NCBI RefSeq assembly: GCF_003339505.1
Contig: NZ_QPIW01000001.1
Location: 558,001-622,000 of the forward strand
Origin: Runella aurantiaca
GTDB taxonomy: Bacteria > Bacteroidota > Bacteroidia > Cytophagales > Spirosomataceae
Reading direction: 5' to 3'
DNA length: 64,000 nt
In this document: positions 16,289-23,939 of the stretch, piece after piece
How positions within the stretch are numbered: position 1 is the first letter of the stretch
Layout: each line of letters starts with the position of its first letter
The notes under the pieces: generated by a model
Told to the model about the DNA's origin: nothing
Seen by the model: the letters and a program-made list of their open reading frames with translations, nothing else
The model's database searches: none
Made by a program: the position numbers and the translations under genes

Positions 16289-18649
16289 ATGAAAAAATTA
16301 TTGTTTTTATGGACACTCAGCGGTTGGGGCGCGTGTGTACAGGCGCAATTAATCTCCAATAAACTGTGGGAGAAACCAGTCGGCACTTCGTTGAATGGTG
16401 AACTGGCCATTGGGTGGCCTTTTAGTCATCAAACGCCCAATGGTTCAATCATGTTTAGTTTTCCGTATCGACAATGTGTCCTCAAATGCAGTACAACGGT
16501 CGTGAATCGGACCATTTTTGTGGATAGTACTTTTAAAAAGGATAACCGCTACTTACTGAATAATAATTTTGATTATCAGCCTTTTATCAATGGATATTTT
16601 GTAGAAACTGGGAACATCACTGAGCCTCAAACCAATAAAATTTATTATACCACAATCATTTATGACCCCAACAGCGATGTAAAAACCGTTTTTAAACGTG
16701 CCGAAAACCCTCTGAAGGTGGGGGCACTGACGCCCAATTCCAACGGAGAATTCCTGATTTCGTTGCATGAAAATGGGGCTTTTATCCCCGACAGCATCGT
16801 AAGTGTTGGCAGAAATGGGCAAGTAGCGTGGAAATATGCGATGCGTTCAGAGTTGTTTCGTTGGCAGGATTCTACGTATAAACCCATGGCATCTGATGTG
16901 CCTTTTTTGGGGAATGATAAGACTGCGGCCTACATTGCTAAGAAAGAAATTCGTTCTAAAACAGACTTTTCTCTCCTTTTGGCTGCCGCCAAAAATCTCG
17001 TGTTGGTAGATAGTACCGGGCGCGAAAAATGGAGTGTTTTGGCCGATTCAAGCGTTTATGCGACCAAAATTGTGGGTCAGGATGCACAATCTCGCCTCGT
17101 AGTGTTGACGGTAAAAGATTCGACGGGAAGTCTTCTCAAATTTGATAGGGAAGGAAAAAAAGCCGAGACGCTTTCCCTTAAATTACCGCCTTTCTATAAC
17201 CTCAATAACGTTGCCTTCCAAAGCACGCCTGACAACGGTTTTTTGCTTTTTCGTAAAAACTATGCCCTTCCGGAACTCATCAAATTTGATAGTACTGGCC
17301 AGTTAAAATGGCGGTTTTCTGGCCCCGCCTATTTGAACAAATTAAAGGTTTATTCCAACGGTAGAATCCTGGGTTATACGCATTACTACAACGATTATAA
17401 ACTGTTTTTGCTGACACCGAGTGGAAGCCCAATTTTCTCCGATAAAATCATTCATTTTGTCGAAAATAATCAGGGATGGATTTATTTTACCACGCCCCAG
17501 AAAGTCTACGCGGTCAATCCCGAAGGGGAACTCGCTTGGACGGTAGAACGGCCTACTTCTTATGCCATTTTAAGTTTTGACCGTGACGGAGCGCTGCTTT
17601 TGACCGAAACCATTTCTGAGAAGAATGCAAATGCGGCCAGCTTTTTGAAATTGGCTGGTTTGGATGTGGTCAACACGTACCGTATTTCAAAATTTTCAAC
17701 GACTGGGCGGTTGATTTGGGCGTTGCCTGTTAAGCTACCAGTACAAGACCCCACCCGGCAGGCTCGTATGCTGGCGGGTACGTATCCCTCCAACGACCAG
17801 AAAGGCGAATACCTGATTGCCCAACTATTGGTTACCCTGAATCCAGATGCGACGATGGGCAATTGGGATAACTTTTCGCACGTCACCTCCGTCACTAAAA
17901 TCACACGGCCCTGCTACGAGAATCTTACTGCCACGCTTCAATCGACGGCATCGGCCCTTTGCGAAGGACAAAAGTTGCCTTTGATTGCGAATCCCGATTC
18001 TCTCCAATTTTTATCCTACCAATGGCAGCGCAATGGGCAAATCCTACCCGATGCCTCCCAGTCTACTTTGGATGCCTCCGCGACGGGAACCTACCGCGTT
18101 TTGGTACGGGATACGGTCTGCGCTGTGTCATCTTTATCACCTGTCGTTGAAATAAAACCTGCCGTGGAAGCCGTCGTTACACCAGAAGTGACTGGACCAA
18201 TTTATGCCCCACTAAAGGCCAGATTGAAGGCCAACGAAGGGGCTGGGTTAACGTATCAATGGTTGAAGGATGGAATAGAAATTATGGGAGAAACCAGCTC
18301 AATGTATGAAGCGGGAGAAAACGGAAACTACGCCGTAAGAGTGACCAAAGACGGCTGTCGTAATACTTCCCAAACCTTGGGAGTTACGATTTTACAACCG
18401 CTTAGTGTAGAACCTACGTTGACTGATTTGGTAAATGTTTACCCCAATCCCACGAATGGCAGGTTTCAATTGACGCTACCGCCGCAGAGCCAGCAGGTTG
18501 TAGTAGAGATGCTTGACGCCACAGGCCGTTCATGGCCTTTGCAGGGGCGTGCTGGGTATTATCAAGCAGAGGCTACTCCCGGTTTGTATTGGATACGGGT
18601 AAAAGTTGGCAATGAGGAGATTAAAAAACGATTAATCATCATTCATTGA
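16289..18649 (+). CDS. T9SS type A cargo protein, propeller plus Ig-like domains
   Basis: A 786-residue exported protein. I start at the ATG at 16289 because MKKLLFLWTLSGWGACVQAQ is a clear signal peptide; the frame is open much further upstream but overlaps the preceding gene. Residues about 25-530 form propeller-like repeats (FDSTGQLKWRF, VNPEGELAWTV, FSTTGRLIWALP) resembling PQQ-like blades. Two Ig-like units follow (YQWQRNGQILPDAS, YQWLKDGIEIMGET), then a type A sorting domain (NVYPNPTNGRFQLTLP ... PGLYWIRVKVGNEE). It ends the sigma-factor operon, so the sigma factor may control it. It is a paralogue of the minus-strand gene at 10089-13010. Ligand unknown. Confidence 0.85.
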   Translation: MKKLLFLWTLSGWGACVQAQLISNKLWEKPVGTSLNGELAIGWPFSHQTPNGSIMFSFPYRQCVLKCSTTVVNRTIFVDSTFKKDNRYLLNNNFDYQPFINGYFVETGNITEPQTNKIYYTTIIYDPNSDVKTVFKRAENPLKVGALTPNSNGEFLISLHENGAFIPDSIVSVGRNGQVAWKYAMRSELFRWQDSTYKPMASDVPFLGNDKTAAYIAKKEIRSKTDFSLLLAAAKNLVLVDSTGREKWSVLADSSVYATKIVGQDAQSRLVVLTVKDSTGSLLKFDREGKKAETLSLKLPPFYNLNNVAFQSTPDNGFLLFRKNYALPELIKFDSTGQLKWRFSGPAYLNKLKVYSNGRILGYTHYYNDYKLFLLTPSGSPIFSDKIIHFVENNQGWIYFTTPQKVYAVNPEGELAWTVERPTSYAILSFDRDGALLLTETISEKNANAASFLKLAGLDVVNTYRISKFSTTGRLIWALPVKLPVQDPTRQARMLAGTYPSNDQKGEYLIAQLLVTLNPDATMGNWDNFSHVTSVTKITRPCYENLTATLQSTASALCEGQKLPLIANPDSLQFLSYQWQRNGQILPDASQSTLDASATGTYRVLVRDTVCAVSSLSPVVEIKPAVEAVVTPEVTGPIYAPLKARLKANEGAGLTYQWLKDGIEIMGETSSMYEAGENGNYAVRVTKDGCRNTSQTLGVTILQPLSVEPTLTDLVNVYPNPTNGRFQLTLPPQSQQVVVEMLDATGRSWPLQGRAGYYQAEATPGLYWIRVKVGNEEIKKRLIIIH

Positions 18650-18691
18650 GATAAGTTACTGAAAAAATATACCTTTTTGTTAGTTATTTGG

Positions 18692-18725
18692 GGGCTGATT
18701 CGAAAGATTCAGCTCTTTTTGTTTT
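18692..18725 (+). terminator. Terminator after the sigma-factor operon
   Basis: GGGCTGA (18692-18698) pairs with TCAGCTC (with one G-U), an inner TC/GA pair closes a GAAA loop, and TTTTTGTTTT follows. Confidence 0.75.
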
Positions 18726-18775
18726 ATTCGCAATATGAAAAACCCTGTGCCCTAAACCTTTAACTTTTTATTGCA

Positions 18776-19885
18776 ATGGCTGACCGAATAGGTGGTTATC
18801 GTATTGGCAAAATGCCAGACGATGTAACCCAAAAGAAAATCAAAAAAAATCTTAATCTCCCGCCCAAAGTCGACTTGCGAAAATTTATGACTTCGGTCGA
18901 AATGCAGGTGGGAAACAGTTGCGTAGCTAACTCCTTTGCGGGAGCATACGAGTATTTGGCCAAGCGTACCCTCGGCGATTCTTCGGATGTAAGTCGCTTG
19001 TTTATTTATTATAATGCTCGGTATTTTGCGGGTGAACAAGACGAAGACAATGGCTCAATGATGGTCAATGCCATCGAAGGACTAAAAGAATACGGTGCTT
19101 GCTCCGAAGATTATTGGCCCAACGACAATGACCGGATTACGGAAGAACCCGATGAGGATTCCTACAATCACGGTTCTAATTTTAGAATTGTGGAGGCCGA
19201 ATTTATCAAAACCGACCTAGACCTCTGGCGGCAAACCTTGGCCGAAGGGTATCCGATTGCGTTTGCGCTCAATACCTTTAAGTCTTTTGATAGTGCAAAT
19301 CGCAACAAAGGCCGTGTAATCATGCCCAGAGCTTCGGACGAGGTTCGGGAAACGCACGGTTGGCACGCCATGCTTTGTGTGGGTTATTCAGACCCTGATA
19401 AAATGTTTATCGTCCGTAATTCATGGGGCGAAAGATGGGGCGACGGTGGTTATTGCTACATTCCGTACGATTATGTCATGCACGAAGATTACAACGGACA
19501 CGATTCTTGGATTGTCAAAGCAGTAGAAAATTTGGATTTCAGCGAGGATATTTCCGATGAAAGCGAAGAATCCAATTTCTACGATGAAGACCGGACCTAC
19601 CTGACGGATTTCTACATTCAAGTCGAAGACCCCGAAGATTTTGCGGTTCAACTAGAAGCCCTTTGTCAGGAATACGTGAGCGAAGAAGATGAGTTTTATT
19701 TTGACTACGAAACCATCGAAGATGAGGACGGGGTAGAGTACCTCGAAATCACCAACTTTGAAATTCTGACGGATGTATACGAAGATTTCTTGGCAGATTT
19801 GGACGCACTCTGCGACGAATACGCCATCGACGGAGATTATGAGTACGCGCTAGTTGGGGCGGAAGAAGAGGAAGAAGACGAATAG
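18776..19885 (+). CDS. C1 (papain) family peptidase with acidic C-terminal extension
   Basis: A 369-residue papain-fold cysteine protease. The active site is complete: Gln44 and Cys49 in QVGNSCVANSF, His197 in THGWHAMLCVGY and Asn215 in IVRNSWGERWGDGG. There is no signal peptide and no long propeptide; only about 30 residues precede the domain, so it may act in the cytoplasm or leave by another route. Residues about 255-369 are strongly acidic and contain two related units (DPEDFAVQLEALCQEYVSEE and VYEDFLADLDALCDEYAIDG), ending in EEEEEDE. The tail could be an inhibitor or partner-binding module; that is inference. It is flanked by its own terminator upstream and no clear operon partner. Substrate unknown. 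Confidence 0.85.
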   Translation: MADRIGGYRIGKMPDDVTQKKIKKNLNLPPKVDLRKFMTSVEMQVGNSCVANSFAGAYEYLAKRTLGDSSDVSRLFIYYNARYFAGEQDEDNGSMMVNAIEGLKEYGACSEDYWPNDNDRITEEPDEDSYNHGSNFRIVEAEFIKTDLDLWRQTLAEGYPIAFALNTFKSFDSANRNKGRVIMPRASDEVRETHGWHAMLCVGYSDPDKMFIVRNSWGERWGDGGYCYIPYDYVMHEDYNGHDSWIVKAVENLDFSEDISDESEESNFYDEDRTYLTDFYIQVEDPEDFAVQLEALCQEYVSEEDEFYFDYETIEDEDGVEYLEITNFEILTDVYEDFLADLDALCDEYAIDGDYEYALVGAEEEEEDE

Positions 19886-20000
19886 TTCACACATTGACAA
19901 GGGTTGGTTGAGACTTTAGTTTGTCATTTTGTGGTTATTTATATAATTTTAAGGAGATTTGTTTGTGATTTCGCTTTATCAAACCAACCTTTTTACAATT

Positions 20001-20465
20001 ATGAGAACCATTGATGCTTGGCTGAATGAATACGGCGAAAGCCATCAGAATCCTACCAATAAACTGGTGCACTGGATTTGTGTACCTGCCATTTTTTTTA
20101 GCGTGGTAGGATTGCTTTATAGTATTAAACTGCCCATTTTGATTGCCGAAAATCTACCGCTCAATGTAGCAATGCTCGTACTGGCATTGGTGACGATTTA
20201 TTACATACGCCTATCGGTTACCTTAGCGGTTGGTTTGATTCTGTTTACGAGTTTGTGCCTTTTTCTAGCCCAACAGGTTGAAAATCAAGGTTGGACGCTG
20301 TGGCAGGTTTCGTTGGGCATTTTTGTGATTGCTTGGATTGGTCAATTTTGGGGGCATAAAGTGGAAGGGAAAAAGCCTTCTTTTTTTAAAGATTTACAAT
20401 TTTTGATGATTGGCCCCGCGTGGCTGATGCACTTTATCTACAAAAAAGCGGGAATACCTTATTGA
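20001..20465 (+). CDS. DUF962 / Mpo1-like membrane protein
   Basis: A 154-residue integral membrane protein of the DUF962 (YGL010w/Mpo1) family. The start at 20001 gives MRTIDAWLNEYGESHQNPTN and then KLVHWICVPAIFFSVVGLLY, the family signature with conserved His residues. Four hydrophobic segments follow, with IAWIGQFWGHKVEGKKPSFF, the second His-bearing signature, and GPAWLMHFIYKKAG at the end. Yeast Mpo1 is an iron-dependent dioxygenase of 2-hydroxy fatty acids; bacterial members are uncharacterised as far as I know. A hydroxylated-lipid role would be attractive in a sphingolipid-making Bacteroidota but is inference. A terminator follows at 20487. Confidence 0.88.
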   Translation: MRTIDAWLNEYGESHQNPTNKLVHWICVPAIFFSVVGLLYSIKLPILIAENLPLNVAMLVLALVTIYYIRLSVTLAVGLILFTSLCLFLAQQVENQGWTLWQVSLGIFVIAWIGQFWGHKVEGKKPSFFKDLQFLMIGPAWLMHFIYKKAGIPY

Positions 20466-20486
20466 TAGTTCTATCTCAAATTTGGG

Positions 20487-20520
20487 GGTAATCGGTACAA
20501 TGCCGATTACCTTTTTTGTT
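20487..20520 (+). terminator. Terminator after the DUF962 gene
   Basis: Perfect 9-bp arms GGTAATCGG (20487-20495) and CCGATTACC (20503-20511) are followed by six T. Confidence 0.92.
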
Positions 20521-20558
20521 TTCCTGAACCTAAAATACCAACTGATTGACCCTGCCTT

Positions 20559-21815
20559 ATGAACGCCTTTGAACGCCAAAAAAAAATATACTTTGAAGGA
20601 GCCTCAGGAATCGTGTCTTCTATTCCCGTTGACGCTCAGGGGTTGGAAAACAAAGCGATAAAAGCCTTGTCGCCGCAGGCGGCGGCGTATATTGTGGGGG
20701 GAGCGGGCCACGGGGATACCATGCGCCAAAATCGTCGGGCGTTTGAGCGGTGGCGCATCATTCCACGTATGTTGCGCGATGTGTCGGCGCGGGATACGAG
20801 CATTGAATTATTCGGTAAAAAACATCCTTATCCCCTATTATTGGCTCCCATTGGTGTGCTGGAAATGGCGCATCCAGCGGCAGATTTGGCCGTAGCCAAA
20901 GCCGCCGCTGCCACGGGCATACCCTATATTTTTTCCAATCAGGCATCGGTACCTATGGAAGTCTGCGCGGCGGCAATGGGCGACCAAACGCGGTGGTTTC
21001 AGTTGTATTGGAGCAAGTCGGATGAATTGGTGGCGAGTTTTGTTCGGCGCGCCGAAAGTTCTGGTTGTGAAGCAATTGTGGTCACTTTGGATACGACCCT
21101 TCTGGGCTGGCGCACCCAAGATTTGGAGTTGGCGTATCTGCCTTTTCTGCGTGGAATGGGCATTGCCCAATATACTTCCGACCCCGTTTTTCGGCGATTG
21201 TTGGAAGAGCCAGACCCAGCACCTGCGCCCAAACCCAAGATAACGTACGACGCCATACGCACTTTGTGGAACGTTGTCCGACATTATCCGGGGAGCTTTT
21301 TAGAAAATGCCAAATCGGGCAATCCGCGCAAGGCGGTCAAAAAATTTATTGATATTTATACGCGCCCTTCGCTCACGTGGGAAAACCTGGCCTATCTGCG
21401 CTCGATAACTAAACTGCCCATTTTGCTCAAAGGTATTCTTCATCCCGACGACGCCCTCAAAGCCTTGGATCATGGTATCAACGGTTTGGTCATTTCCAAC
21501 CACGGTGGCCGCCAAGTGGACGGGGCCGTGGGCACGATGGATATGTTGCCGCGCATCGCCGAAGTCGTCCAAGGTCGAATTCCTTTGCTGTTGGACAGTG
21601 GCGTGCGCGGCGGGGCCGATATTTTTAAGGCTTTGGCGCTCGGCGCTACTGCCGTTTGTTTGGGGCGGCCTTACGTGTACGGGTTGGCTTTGGGGGGCAG
21701 CGAAGGCGTACAACAAGTTCTTGCCAATTATCTCGCAGATTTTGATTTGACAATGGCATTGGCGGGTTGCCGCTCCATTGATGAAATTGGGCCAGAAAGC
21801 GTGATTGAAACGTAA
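20559..21815 (+). CDS. FMN-dependent alpha-hydroxy-acid oxidising enzyme, lactate 2-monooxygenase-like
   Basis: A TIM-barrel flavoenzyme of 418 residues in the glycolate/lactate oxidase family. Features are the N-terminal YIVGGAGHGDTMRQNRRAFE, FMN-binding LLLAPIGVLEMAHP, FSNQASVPMEV and WFQLYW. The catalytic His315 lies in VISNHGGRQVDGAVG, and the phosphate-binding end is LLDSGVRGGADIFKALALGA. The length and the segment VTLDTTLLGWRTQDLE followed by a long loop fit lactate 2-monooxygenase rather than the 360-residue lactate or glycolate oxidases. It would oxidise L-lactate or another 2-hydroxy acid with oxygen in the cytoplasm. The 2-hydroxy-lipid gene just upstream ends at its own terminator, so the pairing may be chance. 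Confidence 0.9.
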   Translation: MNAFERQKKIYFEGASGIVSSIPVDAQGLENKAIKALSPQAAAYIVGGAGHGDTMRQNRRAFERWRIIPRMLRDVSARDTSIELFGKKHPYPLLLAPIGVLEMAHPAADLAVAKAAAATGIPYIFSNQASVPMEVCAAAMGDQTRWFQLYWSKSDELVASFVRRAESSGCEAIVVTLDTTLLGWRTQDLELAYLPFLRGMGIAQYTSDPVFRRLLEEPDPAPAPKPKITYDAIRTLWNVVRHYPGSFLENAKSGNPRKAVKKFIDIYTRPSLTWENLAYLRSITKLPILLKGILHPDDALKALDHGINGLVISNHGGRQVDGAVGTMDMLPRIAEVVQGRIPLLLDSGVRGGADIFKALALGATAVCLGRPYVYGLALGGSEGVQQVLANYLADFDLTMALAGCRSIDEIGPESVIET

Positions 21816-21875
21816 AATTAAAACCGAAAAACCGTAGAATTTTAAACTGGAAACGCAATGTAAAAGTATCTTCAT

Positions 21876-22397
21876 TTACTTCTTTTTCAGCGCCAGTGCT
21901 GATACTAGCGTCATGAGTAAACCTACTGGAAACGGCTCCATGAAGGTGACGGCAAAATTGTAAAATGGGTTTTGATACTGGGCGTTGGCCTTGGCAATTT
22001 CGGTGGCTTGTTGGGCGATTTCAGCCGCACTTTTACCGTCTTCTTTCATTTTTTGGAGATGATAGGCCCCAAAATCTTCCATGAAAGTAGGAAAGAAATT
22101 GAAGTAAAAAATCAACCATGTAATTGCGTAACAAACGCAAGAAATGACCGTCACTGAAATGCCGATTTGAAAGGCTTTTCCAAACGTAATTCGTCCTTCG
22201 CTGTGTTGGTCGCGGTATGATTTGATGCCGAAATAAACCAACGTTAAAGAGAGAATAATGGATGTAAATCCAAACCAAACGCCGTAATCCGCGAAGGTTT
22301 TAAACCCAATGGCCCGGCCAATGGTGGTTAATAAAACCAGTAAAACGGAAGAAACAGCGCCCGAAATAAGCCCGAACCGAATAATTGTCTTTTGCAT
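21876..22397 (-). CDS. DUF4199 membrane protein
   Basis: A 173-residue inner-membrane protein of the DUF4199 family, common in Bacteroidota and of unknown function. It has about four hydrophobic segments: FGLISGAVSSVLLVLLTTIG (8-27), GVWFGFTSIILSLTLVYFGI, IGISVTVISCVCYAITWLIF and a C-terminal PFPVGLLMTLVSALALKKK. The loop KSYRDQHSEGRITFGKAFQI and the helix before the last segment (AAEIAQQATEIAKANAQYQN) are family-typical. It converges with the flavoenzyme gene with 60 bases between and no hairpin that I can see. A perfect -7 element lies upstream at 22454. Confidence 0.88.
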   Translation of the reverse strand: MQKTIIRFGLISGAVSSVLLVLLTTIGRAIGFKTFADYGVWFGFTSIILSLTLVYFGIKSYRDQHSEGRITFGKAFQIGISVTVISCVCYAITWLIFYFNFFPTFMEDFGAYHLQKMKEDGKSAAEIAQQATEIAKANAQYQNPFYNFAVTFMEPFPVGLLMTLVSALALKKK

Positions 22398-22453
22398 AAT
22401 TGGCAGTTTTGAAAAGGTGAATGCTAAACGGGGCGATTGTTGTAAACCCTGAG

Positions 22454-22461
22454 CAAAAGTA
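22454..22461 (-). promoter_or_regulatory. Possible -7 element for the DUF4199 gene
   Basis: On the minus strand this reads TACTTTTG, a perfect TAnnTTTG match, giving a leader of about 50 bases. No -33 TTTG at the expected place. Confidence 0.4.
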
Positions 22462-22528
22462 AGGTAGAAGCCAAGAACGAACGGTCATACTTTTGGGTGA
22501 TTTTTCAGAAATGGCCTTAAATCATTCT

Positions 22529-22963
22529 TTAGTTTACCCTTAATATTCCCAATTCTTTGGCGCGGTTGATGGCTTTGGTGCGGCTGTTTACGTCCAACTT
22601 TTCAAACAAGCGTGCAGAATGTGTTTTGACGGTGTTGAGCGATACAAACAGTTTATCCGCAATTTCTTGATTGGTCAATCCCTGCGTAATCAATTCCAAC
22701 ACTTCCAACTCCCGTTTGCTGATTCCCAATTCCTTGATTTTATTTTCATCAAACGCGGGCGGTACCTGAACAATGATGGGAGCGGGGGCTTTGTGGGTGA
22801 ATTTAAGCCCCGCCCAAATCCCGATTCCCATGAATAAGACCGCAATCAATCCCCCGTATATTTCAAAAATGTGCATTCGCACCAAAAACTGGTACTCGAT
22901 GAGTTTGAGCACAATCAGCAGGAGACCCAATCCAAGCCCGTACAAAAAATACGTTTTTCTCAT
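22529..22963 (-). CDS. Membrane-anchored LuxR-type HTH regulator
   Basis: A 144-residue protein with two N-terminal hydrophobic segments (YFLYGLGLGLLLIVLKLIEY and EIYGGLIAVLFMGIGIWAGL) and a C-terminal LuxR/GerE helix-turn-helix (KRELEVLELITQGLTNQEIA, then FVSLNTVKTHSARLFEKLDV). There is no receiver or ligand domain, so it is a minimal membrane-tethered regulator, a shape repeatedly seen in Bacteroidota. I chose the ATG at 22963 because translation from the earlier start at 23008 adds a stretch unlike the family. It is divergent from the SDR at 23056, which may be a target; this is inference from position. Confidence 0.87.
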   Translation of the reverse strand: MRKTYFLYGLGLGLLLIVLKLIEYQFLVRMHIFEIYGGLIAVLFMGIGIWAGLKFTHKAPAPIIVQVPPAFDENKIKELGISKRELEVLELITQGLTNQEIADKLFVSLNTVKTHSARLFEKLDVNSRTKAINRAKELGILRVN

Positions 22964-23055
22964 TCCTTCAAAAAAACAAATGACTGTGGTGGCATGACTT
23001 TTTCTCAAAATTGATTAAAATTGACAAACAACTCAATTCCTTCTCCATTATTCGC

Positions 23056-23853
23056 ATGAAATTAGCTCATCAAACCGCCATTATTACCGGCTCTAGTTCG
23101 GGAATTGGCCGTGCCATTGCCGTTGCCTTCGGAAAAGAAGGTGCCAACGTGATTGTCAATTACAACAGCAGTCGGGCAAAAGCCTTGGAGGTTGTCAAAC
23201 AAATAAAAGCCGAAGGCGGCGATGCCATCGCGGTCAAAGCCAATGTGGGCAAAGAAGCCGACGTGCTCAAAATGTTTGAAAAGGCCATTGAAGCATTTGG
23301 CCAAGTGGATATTTTAGTGGCCAACAGCGGAATTCAGGACGATGCTCCTTTCCTGAACATGACCCTTGACCAATGGAACAACGTCATAAATACCAATCTG
23401 ACGGGCCAGTTTTTGTGCGCCCGCGAAGCCGCCCGACATTTTGTGGCTCAAGCGGAAGGAAAAACCACCACGGGAGCGATTGGCAAAATTATCTGCATGA
23501 GTTCGGTACACGACATGATTCCGTGGGCGGGCCACATCAACTACGCCGCCTCAAAAGGAGGAGTGTTGATGTTTATGAAATCCATTGCGCAGGAGCTTGC
23601 ACCGCTCAAAATCCGCGTTAACGCTATCAGTCCAGGGGCTATTCAGACGCCCATCAACAAAAGTGTGTGGTCGTCGGAGCAAAACATGAAAGAATTAATG
23701 AATCTTATTCCGTACCGTCGCATTGGCCAACCCGAAGACGTGGCGAAGGCCGCTATTTGGCTGGCCTCCGACGATTCTGATTATATCACGGGAGAAACCC
23801 TCTACGTAGATGGTGGCATGATGCTCTATCCTGAGTTTTCGGACAACGGCTGA
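23056..23853 (+). CDS. SDR oxidoreductase, glucose 1-dehydrogenase-like
   Basis: A 265-residue classical short-chain dehydrogenase. Cofactor motif TGSSSGIGRA (about 10-19), ANSGIQDDAPF where NAG is usual, and catalytic SSVHDMIPWAGHINYAASKG giving Ser, Tyr and Lys. The 'SSVH...PW...YAASKGG' wording is that of Bacillus-type glucose 1-dehydrogenases. The C-terminus SDYITGETLYVDGGMMLYPE also fits. Start at 23056 (MKLAHQTAIITG) is chosen over the frame's earlier ATG at 23011, which adds an unrelated 15 residues. The start of this gene lies 92 bases from the divergent LuxR-type gene. Substrate is by analogy only. Confidence 0.88.
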   Translation: MKLAHQTAIITGSSSGIGRAIAVAFGKEGANVIVNYNSSRAKALEVVKQIKAEGGDAIAVKANVGKEADVLKMFEKAIEAFGQVDILVANSGIQDDAPFLNMTLDQWNNVINTNLTGQFLCAREAARHFVAQAEGKTTTGAIGKIICMSSVHDMIPWAGHINYAASKGGVLMFMKSIAQELAPLKIRVNAISPGAIQTPINKSVWSSEQNMKELMNLIPYRRIGQPEDVAKAAIWLASDDSDYITGETLYVDGGMMLYPEFSDNG

Positions 23854-23860
23854 TAAAACA

Positions 23861-23933
23861 GTGGTGCAGGTTGTAGGAGCGTGGTGCAGGTTGTAGGAGC
23901 GTGGTGCAGGTTGCTCACAACCTGCACCACGCT
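23861..23933. repeat. 20-bp tandem repeat ending in a 16-bp hairpin
   Basis: A 20-base unit starting GTGGTGCAGGTTG occurs exactly at 23861-23880 and 23881-23900. A third copy breaks after 13 bases and turns into its own reverse complement. The last part makes a perfect 16-bp stem (23898-23913 / 23918-23933) with loop CTCA. It separates two convergent genes and could stop both transcripts, though there is no T-run. Confidence 0.8.
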
Positions 23934-23939
23934 GCTCAT

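Noticed and set aside
23861-23930. CRISPR-like array
   Set aside because: The 20-base units are directly adjacent with no spacers, and no cas genes are present.
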